A stretch of DNA of 64,000 bases from Ferdinandcohnia sp047246645 (GTDB lineage: Bacteria; Bacillota; Bacilli; Bacillales; Bacillaceae_L). Position 1 is the stretch's first letter, and each line of letters opens with the position of its first letter. Position numbers and translations under genes: made by a program. The notes beneath the pieces are model-generated. The model was not told the DNA's origin, ran no database searches, and was given only the letters and a program-made list of their open reading frames with translations. The DNA lies in NCBI RefSeq assembly GCF_047246645.1, contig NZ_JBFOKR010000004.1:198696-262695 (forward strand), given 5' to 3'. Below, piece after piece: positions 35,101 to 43,086 of this stretch.

Positions 35101-36311
35101 GTGTTAAAGTTGCAGTAGTTGTAGATACAGTTGCTCCAACTATCGAGGCTACTCGTGATGGAGATACAGTAACGATTAATGCTGCTGACGATCGTTCAGG
35201 TTTATCATATGTTGAGGTAGTAGTAAATGGAGAATCACAAGGTCTTGTAACTCCTGATACAACTGAACTTGATGTAACTGGTTTATCTAATAATGAAGTA
35301 ATTACATTAGTAGCTACTGATATTGCAGGTAACAGTTCAGAAGTAGTTCTCGATACAGAGGCTCCTTCGATTTCAGTAACTACTCCAGAAACTTTCAGCG
35401 TTATCAATACTCGCACTGTTGAAGTTAAAGGTACTGTTACAGATAAGGATGAAGTTACAAGCTTAACTGTTGAAGGAAAAGAAGTTGAATTAGTATGGAA
35501 TGCTGAAAAGAAACACTATGCTTTTGAAACTACTGTGACTTTTGATAAGGACGGAGCACATCCGATTCATATCGTTGCTACAGATGCTAGCGGAAATGAA
35601 ACTTCGCTTTCAAACAGCCGATTAGTATTTGTTGACACTACTGCTCCAGTATTAACAGTAGATGTACCATCAACTGTTGCTAGCAATGTTGAAACAGTTG
35701 ATTTAAAAGCAACTCTTTCTGACAATGCTGAAGAATTACGTTATTTCGTAGATGGTAGTGAAGAATTCTTCCAAGAGCTACCTGGATATGATTTAAAACC
35801 GTTTACTAAGAATGTTACAACTACATTAACATTAGAGCCTGGCGAAAATACATTCTCACTTGAGTTGTATGACGTTGCAGGAAACAAAACAACTAAGGAA
35901 GTAACAGTATTCCGTGGTGATGTTGATCCAGAACCTGTTGTTAAAAACGGTTGGGAATTTGAGAACGGCAAATGGTTCTATTATACAAATGATGTGAAGA
36001 AGACTGGATGGTTATGGGATTCTTCATACAAATCATGGTTCTTCTTTAATAAAGATGGTTCTATGGCAACTGGTTGGGTACTAGATGGTGGCAAGTGGTA
36101 TCACTTAAAATCAAATGGTAAAATGACTACTGGCTGGTACTATGATACTTCGTATAAGTCTTGGTACTTCTTAAATAACAGTGGTGTAATGGCAACTGGT
36201 TGGGTTTACACTGGTGGTAAGTGGTACTACCTATATTCAAACGGTAAAATGGCTTACAACACTACTATTGGTGGTTATAAGTTAGGTTCAGATGGTGCTT
36301 GGATTAAGTAA
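32127..36311 (+). CDS. Large cell-wall subtilase (S8) with PA and Ig-like domains and choline-binding-type repeats
   Basis: A 1394-residue exported serine protease, GTG 32127 after AGGGGGAAAAG. Parts: signal peptide 1-21; Inhibitor_I9-like propeptide (about 50-155); S8 catalytic domain with Asp 188 (IIDSGID), His 254 (FHGMHVGG) and Ser 597 (SGTSMAAPHVSG); a PA insert (about 460-545, with YALIQRGEIAFVLKAQNA); Fn3-like regions as in C5a-peptidase/Vpr relatives (about 690-830); several Ig-like modules (about 1000-1270, with VVDTVAPTIEA and VDTTAPVLTV starts). About six wall-binding repeats close the protein (1274-1394). It should act on proteins at the cell surface, held there by its repeats. 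An inhibitor-like gene lies just upstream. Confidence 0.92.
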   Translation: MKKTLALVLAFLMLFANTAMAAAGPLNKPARDKNVTVKESFSQEEAEKFALDEKVRVIVEVEGAPAIEYATKQGKKFTELSESKQVELQNKALSAQKDVKTLLSSKRVKMEFKESFTTTFNGFSGVVEYGKIATIEKLDGVSSVTIANEYKLPETKPEMKYSKELIEAQNAWNDYGYKGEGMIVGIIDSGIDPTHKDMVLTDESTAALSKDEVDAFIAENNLPGKYYSAKVPYGYNYMDGNAEVRDLGPGASFHGMHVGGTVAANGDETAGGIKGVAPEAQLLALKVFGNDPEMGSTWGDIYIKAIDDSIILGADVINMSLGSTASFVNENDPEQQAIANAVDNGVLMSISAGNSAHFGNGFYNPYASNPDVGVVGAPGLSTDSLQVASLDNSFMDLDGAQAVYNGVEAGLHPFLSASSVHPNSVAQKTFEVVYAGLGIKPGDVTPDSANYQKYKDHDDFAGLDLTGKYALIQRGEIAFVLKAQNAQAAGAAGVIIFNNADGYVNMQTDAGITIPQLFMLKQNGDELKAQLDAGVMVELSFNGDVTTAPNPTAGKMSDFTSWGVTPNLDFKPEITAPGGNIYSTFNDDQYGVMSGTSMAAPHVSGGSALVLQRVKEDFAELTGQEKVEFAKNLLMNTASPVKDKGTVNSGAAGSFGPLLQGWDNPYSPRRQGAGLMQLHAALSTPVVVTEATSGIGKVALKEVGDQFSFTLEATNYSDETVTYDVAANVQTDFALLGELGYFTADELESQEIRGAVVTLNDGNTVVEVPANGTATINVQVDLTNAEVIDYGATGFTTTPVENVFPNGYFVEGFVTLTDSSDVNPELSVPYVGFKGDWNAAPVLDALAYDDAEGYSFYEYAAMLYQAKDEKFYYLGHNPFATEDDYYGRTLDRIAISPNGDGEQDNILPLLSFLRNAKEVKYNVLDEEGNVLRTIRSEQNVRKNYYDGGLGAMYSIKTASAWDGKVKNKVVADGTYYYEIASTIDYAGKDAQSVKVAVVVDTVAPTIEATRDGDTVTINAADDRSGLSYVEVVVNGESQGLVTPDTTELDVTGLSNNEVITLVATDIAGNSSEVVLDTEAPSISVTTPETFSVINTRTVEVKGTVTDKDEVTSLTVEGKEVELVWNAEKKHYAFETTVTFDKDGAHPIHIVATDASGNETSLSNSRLVFVDTTAPVLTVDVPSTVASNVETVDLKATLSDNAEELRYFVDGSEEFFQELPGYDLKPFTKNVTTTLTLEPGENTFSLELYDVAGNKTTKEVTVFRGDVDPEPVVKNGWEFENGKWFYYTNDVKKTGWLWDSSYKSWFFFNKDGSMATGWVLDGGKWYHLKSNGKMTTGWYYDTSYKSWYFLNNSGVMATGWVYTGGKWYYLYSNGKMAYNTTIGGYKLGSDGAWIK

Positions 36312-36331
36312 TATCTGATAAACTAGAAATT

Positions 36332-36369
36332 AGACTTTCCGAAAGATTCCTTTCGGGGAGTCTTTTTTT
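36332..36369 (+). terminator. Terminator after large subtilase gene
   Basis: AGACTTTCCGAAAG pairs with CTTTCGGGGAGTCT around a four-base loop, then a run of seven T. Confidence 0.9.
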
Positions 36370-36573
36370 ATTGAATATAAATATTCAAATTATGAATGCT
36401 GGTTATTAACGGGATTATTTTGTTGATTCATATTTCTACAAAATTCGAGAAAATCACTAAAATATCCGTTTACATATATATCTTTATATGCTAGCATGAA
36501 AATGTATTCAAAAAATGAATGTTCAAAAAATGAATACGTTACTGATTCAATAGTAGGATATAGGGGGAAGAGC

Positions 36574-37497
36574 ATGAAGGCTGAGGTAGCTAAAACAAAA
36601 ACACAAATTCCTCAAGAAGGAAAACAGCGGAAGAGAAAGTTGCCTTTTACATTGGTTCTTTTTTTATTCCCTGCACTACTACCGTTATCAATCTTTTGGA
36701 TTTATCCAATGATTAATTCCTTATACATAAGTATGACAAACTGGGATTATATGAGCCCGGATTATGATTTCGTAGGTTTGGAGAATTATAGCCAATTGTT
36801 ACGGGATCCAATCTTTTATGAAGTTCTTGGAAATACAGTTTATTTTACTTTGGGAGTAGTATTGCCAACCGTATTTGGCGGGTTATTACTTGCACTCTTA
36901 CTAACGAGATCAAAAAAAGGTATGGGGATATATCAAACATTTATATTCTCACCATGGGTGACTCCAACCGTAGCCGTTTCCATAGTTTGGTCTTGGATTT
37001 ATGAACCTGAGGTTGGCTTCGCAAATTGGATATTATCACTTTTCGGTTTGCCTGCGTTAGCATGGACGAGTAGTACAACATGGGCAATGCCAGCACTGAT
37101 TATTTTAACGATCTGGAAGGGTCTTGGTTGGGTTATGATTTTCTATGCTCATGCTTTACGAAAGGTACCTGAACATCTATATGAAGCTGCGTCATTAGAT
37201 GGGGCGTCAAAGTTTCGCCAATTCATTGATGTCACACTGCCTTTAATTTCGCCCACTAGTCTGTTTTTAATTATCATCACAATGGTTGATACGCTACAAG
37301 CATATGACCAAATACAGGTACTCACACAAGGAGGACCAGCTGGTGGCACAAGAACAATCCTATATATGTATTATCAAGCAGCATTTGAAGAATTTAATAT
37401 GGGGAAAGCAACAGCTGTTGCAATTGTGCTTGTAATCATAACTGCACTCCTATCATTTATTCAATTCTTTCTTTCAAAACGATGGGTACATTATTAA
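36574..37497 (+). CDS. ABC importer permease, UgpA/sugar type
   Basis: A 307-residue inner-membrane permease of the MalF/UgpA group. I start it at ATG 36574 (AGGGGGAAG upstream) rather than 26 codons earlier. Six membrane segments are evident, the first at residues about 20-42 (TLVLFLFPALLPLSIFWIY). The EAA loop that contacts the ATPase reads EHLYEAASLDGASKFRQFIDVTLP. It forms a heterodimer with the next gene product. The operon (permease, permease, binding lipoprotein, PHP phosphoesterase) has no ATPase gene; such CUT1 importers often borrow an MsmK/UgpC-type ATPase from elsewhere. Substrate discussed under the binding protein. Confidence 0.9.
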   Translation: MKAEVAKTKTQIPQEGKQRKRKLPFTLVLFLFPALLPLSIFWIYPMINSLYISMTNWDYMSPDYDFVGLENYSQLLRDPIFYEVLGNTVYFTLGVVLPTVFGGLLLALLLTRSKKGMGIYQTFIFSPWVTPTVAVSIVWSWIYEPEVGFANWILSLFGLPALAWTSSTTWAMPALIILTIWKGLGWVMIFYAHALRKVPEHLYEAASLDGASKFRQFIDVTLPLISPTSLFLIIITMVDTLQAYDQIQVLTQGGPAGGTRTILYMYYQAAFEEFNMGKATAVAIVLVIITALLSFIQFFLSKRWVHY

Positions 37498-37512
37498 TAG
37501 GAGGTGATGGGA

Positions 37513-38349
37513 TTGAAACTGACTAGTTATAGCTTAAAAGCTCTAAAACATCTTTTTTTACTATTTATCTCATTAGGAATGATATTTCCGTTTTTCTGGA
37601 TGGTTGTTAGTAGCTTAAAAACAAATGATGAAATATGGCAATTCCCGCCAAAGTGGTTCCCGGAGAACCCAGACTGGGGTCATTTTATTGATGCTTGGAT
37701 AATGGCGCCATTTGATATGTATATATTTAATAGTATTTTTACAGCAACATGTATTGTGTTGATCCAGGTTATTAACTCTGCATTGTTTGCATATGCGATA
37801 ACACAATTTAATTTTAAAGGGAAAAATGTGTTGTTTTCAATTGTATTAGTAACGTATATGTTACCATCCGCAGCAACCTATGTACCTAGTTATGTTATAT
37901 TAGCAGATTTAGAGATGTTAGATACATATAAAGGACTTATTCTCTCGAATGCAGTTAGCGTATTTGGAATCTTTTTATTTAGGCAGGCATTTATGCAGGT
38001 TCCAAAGGAACTCATTGATGCTGCAAGAGTTGATGGTGCAAGTCATTGGACGATTGTCTGGAAGGTAATCACACCATTAACGAAGCCAACATTTATTACC
38101 TTTATGCTAATTAGCTTTGTACAGAACTATAACAGTTATTTATGGCCATCATTAATTATGAATAGTGAAGAAAAACAACTAATAACAACGGGATTAAGAC
38201 AATTTTTTATACAAGAAGGAGCATATGGGCTTCAATGGCCGCTTATTATGGCTGCTAGTACATTCGCAGTTCTTCCATTATTACTATTATTTGTATTTGC
38301 ACAAAAATGGTTTGTTTCAGGAATTAGTGATCAAGGAGTAAAAGGATAA
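37513..38349 (+). CDS. ABC importer permease, UgpE/sugar type
   Basis: A 278-residue permease of the MalG/UgpE group. I choose TTG 37513 because ATAGGAGG stands eight bases upstream; GTG 37504 and ATG 37507 overlap that site. Six membrane segments and the EAA loop KELIDAARVDGASHWTIVWKVITP are present. It follows the first permease by 15 bases and is followed by the binding protein after 14 bases, so all three are cotranscribed. Confidence 0.9.
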   Translation: MKLTSYSLKALKHLFLLFISLGMIFPFFWMVVSSLKTNDEIWQFPPKWFPENPDWGHFIDAWIMAPFDMYIFNSIFTATCIVLIQVINSALFAYAITQFNFKGKNVLFSIVLVTYMLPSAATYVPSYVILADLEMLDTYKGLILSNAVSVFGIFLFRQAFMQVPKELIDAARVDGASHWTIVWKVITPLTKPTFITFMLISFVQNYNSYLWPSLIMNSEEKQLITTGLRQFFIQEGAYGLQWPLIMAASTFAVLPLLLLFVFAQKWFVSGISDQGVKG

Positions 38350-38363
38350 AAGGGGGATATAAA

Positions 38364-39650
38364 ATGAAGAAAATTAAACAATTAACAGGAATCATTCTCA
38401 TAGTAATAGCATTGCTTGTTGGATGTTCCTCGGGAGAAAAAACGGCAAATAAAGATGGGAAAATAGAAATCGAATTCTGGTATGGACTAGGTGGCAAATT
38501 AGGTGAAAATGTAGAAAAAACGATCGCCGAATTCAATGAGGCACAAGACAAAATCAAAGTAATCGGTGTAGCACAAGGTGACTATGATGAAACATTACAA
38601 AAGCTTCAAGCTGGTATAGCTGCTAAAAAAGTACCTGCGGTTGTTCTGCTTGAGAACGACCCGATGAATAACTTAGCTAAAAAGGGTGCTTTAGCAAGCA
38701 TGAGCGATTATATAGAAAAAGATAAAGAATTTAAACCTGAAGAATTTGTTTCAGCCTTTTATAATCAAGGAACCATCGATGGAGAGCAGTATTCAATCCC
38801 GTTCTATGGAACAACGCAGGTTATGTATTTCCGAAAAGATATCTTTGAAGAACTTGGTCTTTTACCTGATGCGCTGAAAACCTGGGAAGGTGTAGCTGAA
38901 GCATCCCAAACAATTAAAGAGAAAAAAGGTATTTATGGCTGGGAGCCAATGTGGGGTTCTGGTAACCTAATTGATGCTGCATTAAGCCGCGGTGCGAAAT
39001 ATATCAGTGAAGATGGAAAAGAAGTTCTTATTGATTCACCAGAGTGGGTAGAAGCTTGGGAATTTTTTAGGAAAGCTATTCATGAAGAAAAGACAATGGC
39101 AATTCAGCATGGTGGTCAAGGCTGGGAATATTGGTATAAAACAATTGATGATGTAATGCAAGGTAGAGCGGCAGGATACACTGGTTCAAGTGGTGACCAG
39201 GGAGACCTTGATTTTGAAATTATTGCAGCTCATCCACAACCAGGCTGGGAAAGCCATGATGCTGCACCACATGCTGCCGCTCATATGGTTGCAATACCAG
39301 CAATTGCTTCTGAAGAAGCACAAGCAGCAGGTTTTGAATGGATTTCATTTTTTACAAGTGCAGAAAAAGCAGCAGAATGGTCCATGAATTCTGGTTATAT
39401 TGCAGCTAGAACGACAGCTCAGGATGTCCCGGCATTTAAGCAATTTGCTGAGAAAAATCCACAGATTCTGGTTCCTTTACAGCAAGCACAAACTGCAACA
39501 CCGCCATTTGTAGATCCAACTGGCGGAAAGATTTATGATGCACTTTCAAAAGCTGCGGACAAAGTGGAGATACAGGGAATTCCGGCATCACAAGCGTTAA
39601 AAGAAGCAAAAGAAGAAGCGCAACGTGCGTTAGATGAAGTTAATAAGTAA
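38364..39650 (+). CDS. UgpB-like ABC importer substrate-binding lipoprotein
   Basis: A 428-residue lipoprotein with signal peptide and lipobox (LLVGCSS, Cys 21). The mature N-terminus, IEFWYGLGGKLGENVEKTIAEFNEAQ-like (EIEFWYGLGGKLGENVEK), recalls UgpB (FWHSM.GELG) of glycerol-3-phosphate/glycerophosphodiester importers. Later parts, GLLPDALKTWEG and FFTSAEKAAEWSMNSGY, are general for family 1 binding proteins. Binding to glycerophosphocholine or glycerol-3-phosphate is a reasonable inference, strengthened by the phosphoesterase gene behind it and the licA/licC genes nearby, but a sugar cannot be excluded. A hairpin without T-run follows, as is common after abundant binding-protein mRNAs. Confidence 0.85.
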   Translation: MKKIKQLTGIILIVIALLVGCSSGEKTANKDGKIEIEFWYGLGGKLGENVEKTIAEFNEAQDKIKVIGVAQGDYDETLQKLQAGIAAKKVPAVVLLENDPMNNLAKKGALASMSDYIEKDKEFKPEEFVSAFYNQGTIDGEQYSIPFYGTTQVMYFRKDIFEELGLLPDALKTWEGVAEASQTIKEKKGIYGWEPMWGSGNLIDAALSRGAKYISEDGKEVLIDSPEWVEAWEFFRKAIHEEKTMAIQHGGQGWEYWYKTIDDVMQGRAAGYTGSSGDQGDLDFEIIAAHPQPGWESHDAAPHAAAHMVAIPAIASEEAQAAGFEWISFFTSAEKAAEWSMNSGYIAARTTAQDVPAFKQFAEKNPQILVPLQQAQTATPPFVDPTGGKIYDALSKAADKVEIQGIPASQALKEAKEEAQRALDEVNK

Positions 39651-39662
39651 TTGAAAAATGGA

Positions 39663-39691
39663 GGGTAGCTGGAGATTCGTCTTGGCTACCC
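39663..39691 (+). other. Intercistronic hairpin
   Basis: GGGTAGC and GGCTACCC form a stem between the binding-protein and PHP genes. There is no T-run, so it probably stabilises the upstream mRNA or weakens expression of the downstream gene. Confidence 0.5.
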
Positions 39692-39721
39692 TAAATTAAT
39701 AGAAGAAGGGTGGAATTATGG

Positions 39722-41173
39722 ATGTCTATTAAAAAGAGAGAATTTACCGGAATAATAAATGAACCAATTCATGTGGTAGGAATAGATATTGATGAAAATT
39801 ATGAATGGATGAATATTAAACTTTCTTTTTCAAAAAAAGGTTGGTATTCCATCTTTCTTTGGGGACCAGAGCAACAACTACGTGCACAAGTGTTATGCAT
39901 AGAAGCACTAAAAGAGGTAACTATTACTTCTGATCCAAATCAAACAAGTTTTTCTGCAACACCTGGATTAATTTCAGCTGGCGAATGGAAGGTTGAAATA
40001 AGTGCGCATACTTATCAACAAGCCCCAGCGTACTCATTTATTGTTGAATATGGTAAAGAGAATCGGGAAAAAAGTAATTCCGAAACAGACAATTGGTGTT
40101 CAGCGCAATCGAAACCTGGACTTACTCTAGATTTATACAAATCTAATCAAGTATTTAATCAGGTAGCGGGTTGGTATAAAGGAGACTTTCATACTCATAC
40201 AAATCTTTCTGATGGAAAGCTTTTACCTGAAGAAGGTATGAAACAAGCAAAAAAGATGGCACTTGATTACTTTGTAGCAACAGACCATAATATCCTTCCA
40301 ACTAAATGGGTGAAGGATGAGGTTTTAGTAATGCCAGGAATCGAAATTACTTCCTCAAAAGGCCATTTCAATGCACTTGGTCTAACTAAATGGATTGATT
40401 GGCGTTCTTCTTCAAATGATGGTGGTATGGAGTCAGAAGAAGGTATGAATCGAATTATCAGGGAGGTTAAGGAAACGGGTGGGCTTGTTAGTATTAACCA
40501 TCCTTTGCTAAAGCCTTGGGAGTGGCAGTTTCAAACCACTCCACTCCAAGATATCGATACTATCGAAATATGGAATGACCCGACATATGATGATAACCCT
40601 AAAGCAACAGAAGGCGCATTTGTTTTATGGGATAGCCTATTAAATGATGGATACAGAATATATGGAATCGGTGGCTCAGACTCTCACTTACTTCCTACAG
40701 AGAGCTATAAAGAAGGAGGTCCACCTTCTGTAATTGGTGACCCTGCCACGGTTGTGTATGCTGAAAATCTATCAAGCGAAGCAATTCTTACGGGCGTGAA
40801 AAATGGCAGAGCATACGTAACAAGAGGACCATCTCTCGATATTTCGATAAAAGCAGATGAAGAGGAGCTGTTGCTTGGAAGTCAACTACCCGAAGAAGTT
40901 AATACAGTCATGTATTCCATTTCCTACGATAAAGTTCAAGAGGATTCTTATGTAAGATGGATCCATAATGGCAAAGAAATAGCCACAAGTCCAATCAAAC
41001 AAAAAGGGACGATCACTAAACAATTTGTGCTTGATAAACCATACTGTTGGCTGCGTTTTGAGATTAGAAATAAAGATAAAGAACTCCTTGCATTTGGAAA
41101 CCCAATATTTAAAGGTTTAAAAGAGGTATCCCTTGTTACATGGGGAGAGTTGATGAAAAAGGCTGGTATGTAA
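39722..41173 (+). CDS. PHP-domain metallo-phosphoesterase (CehA/McbA family)
   Basis: A 483-residue protein from ATG 39722, without signal peptide. Residues 1-140 form a beta-rich N-terminal part. The PHP domain (about 150-330) has the HxH motif in GDFHTHTNLSDG (near 155-160), VATDHN, MPGIEITS, SINHP and GIGGSDSH, a complete trinuclear metal-site set. The C-terminal ~150 residues are again beta-rich. CehA/McbA members hydrolyse carbamates, phosphodiesters or phosphonates. As the last gene of the importer operon it probably processes the imported substrate. If that is glycerophosphocholine it would release choline or phosphocholine for LicA/LicC; this is inference. It may work in the cytosol, since no export signal is visible. 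Confidence 0.85.
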   Translation: MSIKKREFTGIINEPIHVVGIDIDENYEWMNIKLSFSKKGWYSIFLWGPEQQLRAQVLCIEALKEVTITSDPNQTSFSATPGLISAGEWKVEISAHTYQQAPAYSFIVEYGKENREKSNSETDNWCSAQSKPGLTLDLYKSNQVFNQVAGWYKGDFHTHTNLSDGKLLPEEGMKQAKKMALDYFVATDHNILPTKWVKDEVLVMPGIEITSSKGHFNALGLTKWIDWRSSSNDGGMESEEGMNRIIREVKETGGLVSINHPLLKPWEWQFQTTPLQDIDTIEIWNDPTYDDNPKATEGAFVLWDSLLNDGYRIYGIGGSDSHLLPTESYKEGGPPSVIGDPATVVYAENLSSEAILTGVKNGRAYVTRGPSLDISIKADEEELLLGSQLPEEVNTVMYSISYDKVQEDSYVRWIHNGKEIATSPIKQKGTITKQFVLDKPYCWLRFEIRNKDKELLAFGNPIFKGLKEVSLVTWGELMKKAGM

Positions 41174-41216
41174 AAAAGTTTTTTTAGATATAAGACTAGA
41201 ATAAATGATTAAACAC

Positions 41217-41247
41217 AAAGAGGCCCCTGCTTTTCGGGACCTCTTTT
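41217..41247. terminator. Bidirectional terminator
   Basis: AAAGAGGCCC pairs with GGGACCTCTTT (one mismatch) between the convergent PHP and subtilase genes, T-rich on the plus side. Confidence 0.75.
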
Positions 41248-42909
41248 CTATTGTATCCAGACTCCATTTGAGTCGATTTTATAGTTATTGATAACTGTGT
41301 TAGTAGCCATTTCACCGTTAGAGTAAAAATAATACCATGCGCCATTAATTAGTCTCCAACCAGTAAACATTGAACCTGAGGAATCAAGGAAATACCACTT
41401 ATTGTTATCTTGGATCCAACCAGACAACATCTTTCCGCTAGAAGAAAGATAATACCAGTTATTTTTGTCTAAGACCCAACCAGTTTTCATTTCTCCTGTA
41501 GACTGAAGGTAATACCAATCCTTCTTATCTAAAGTCCAACCGGTTTTCATAGCTCCATTTGAATCTAAGAAGTACCATTTTGAATTGTCTAGAAGCCAAC
41601 CTGATTTCATGGCGCCACTTGAAGTAAGGAAGTACCATTTCCCATTTTGAAACAGCCAGCCAGTTTTCATTGCCCCATTTTCAGTGAGATAGTACCAGGT
41701 GTTGTTTTCTTTCAACCAGCCCTTTACGAGTTCGCCATTTGAATCATAGTAATACCAAGATCCATTCTTGTAGTTCCAACCACCTGTCACTTGTTCGGTT
41801 ACTTGAGTGGTATCGTCTTTTTTAGGGCTCTGTGCCAGGCCATATCCATAAAAAGAATCTTTTCCAGTTTGGCCTAGATCTATTGCTCCCTGTTGAAGTT
41901 TTTCTCGTAACGCGACATTAGATAAGGTTGGATAAGCATTCTTAAGTTGTGCTAAAATCCCAGAAATAAACGGAGTAGCCATTGATGTACCGTTAAACGT
42001 TACGTACCCGTTTCCGATATAGGTACTTAAAATGGATACACCAGGTGCTGCTATTTCAATAGTGGAGCCAGTCGCAGAAAAGATTCCACGGATATTATTT
42101 TTATCTATAGCAGATACTGCTATTACAGAAGGGTATCGTGCTGGAAACTCCACTGTATCATTATTCCCATCAGCACTGCCGTTATTACCAGCCGCAGCAA
42201 CAACCAGGATTCCGTGAGCATATGCTTTATCAACAGCGGCCTTTAGGAGCATTGAATGCTCGGTGGTGGCTAAACTCAAATTAATAATATCCATTTTATT
42301 TGTAATTGACCAATTAATACCTGCAACAATCTCAGATACATACCCACTACCTTCCTGATCTAAGACTTTTACAGCATAAATGGACGATTCGGGTGCAACA
42401 CCAATAACACCGATTCCATTATCTAACGCACCAATAATACCAGCAACATGTGTACCATGTCCGTTATCATCTTCATATGAGTTTGTATAAGAAACAAACG
42501 AGATTCCACCTTCAATCCTAAGGTCTGGGTGTGCCGAAATACCGCTATCGAGAACAGCAATTTTGATCCCTTTTCCAGTTAACGTAGAATTCCAAGCACT
42601 CGGTGCATTAATAGAAGCTATACCCCAGTCTATTTGTTGAACTTGTTGCTCAATTAAGAGGTCTTCTTCAACCGATATTATATTTTCATCTTGTAACAGT
42701 AATGGAATTGCTGAAACTGGAACTTCAGCCGATACTGCCTGAAGTTGGTCATATTTGAATAAGATTTCTCCATTTAGTTTCTTAATAGCTTTTATATCAA
42801 TTTCTTCTTTAAAAAGGATAAGTACATTTGAAGAATCATTTGCGATAGCAAGAGGAGAATTGGATAGTAACAGAAAAGCAACCATTACAAAAGTGATAAT
42901 TTTTTTCAT
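41248..42909 (-). CDS. Subtilisin-like protease (S8) with C-terminal choline-binding-type repeats
   Basis: From ATG 42909 (AAAAGGGGAG upstream; the adjacent ATG at 42912 is too near it) the protein has 553 residues. Signal peptide 1-24. Propeptide about 27-88. The compact S8 domain (about 95-370) has Asp 121 (VLDSGISAHPDL), His 151 (NGHGTHVAGIIG), oxyanion Asn in AAAGNNGSADG, and Ser 309 (NGTSMATPFISG). A short Asp/Thr linker precedes about eight repeats (392-553) ending KIDSNGVWIQ. It is a close parallel to secreted subtilisins but is tethered to the wall. It has a sigma-A-like promoter at 42941-42969 whose spacer holds TAGTAAAATAGT. Confidence 0.93.
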   Translation of the reverse strand: MKKIITFVMVAFLLLSNSPLAIANDSSNVLILFKEEIDIKAIKKLNGEILFKYDQLQAVSAEVPVSAIPLLLQDENIISVEEDLLIEQQVQQIDWGIASINAPSAWNSTLTGKGIKIAVLDSGISAHPDLRIEGGISFVSYTNSYEDDNGHGTHVAGIIGALDNGIGVIGVAPESSIYAVKVLDQEGSGYVSEIVAGINWSITNKMDIINLSLATTEHSMLLKAAVDKAYAHGILVVAAAGNNGSADGNNDTVEFPARYPSVIAVSAIDKNNIRGIFSATGSTIEIAAPGVSILSTYIGNGYVTFNGTSMATPFISGILAQLKNAYPTLSNVALREKLQQGAIDLGQTGKDSFYGYGLAQSPKKDDTTQVTEQVTGGWNYKNGSWYYYDSNGELVKGWLKENNTWYYLTENGAMKTGWLFQNGKWYFLTSSGAMKSGWLLDNSKWYFLDSNGAMKTGWTLDKKDWYYLQSTGEMKTGWVLDKNNWYYLSSSGKMLSGWIQDNNKWYFLDSSGSMFTGWRLINGAWYYFYSNGEMATNTVINNYKIDSNGVWIQ

Positions 42910-42940
42910 CATATCTCCCCTTTTCATGTAATATGAAATA

Positions 42941-42969
42941 AATATAGTAAAATAGTAAACGAATAGCAA
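42941..42969 (-). promoter_or_regulatory. Sigma-A-like promoter with TAGTAAAATAGT in the spacer
   Basis: On the minus strand TTGCTA and TATATT are 17 bases apart, about 30 bases before the gene start at 42909. The plus-strand word TAGTAAAATAGT (42945-42956) lies across the -10 end and spacer. The identical 12 bases occupy the spacer of the next repeat-protein gene's promoter. Confidence 0.6.
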
Positions 42970-43086
42970 TGGGAAAAAAAGAGAGAAAAAAAGATTATGT
43001 GGAAGCCCACATAATCTCAATTTAGGTTATAGAAAAATGTTTAAACTTTACTAAACGTATAATTGTACCTGTGGTTTTTCTACTAT

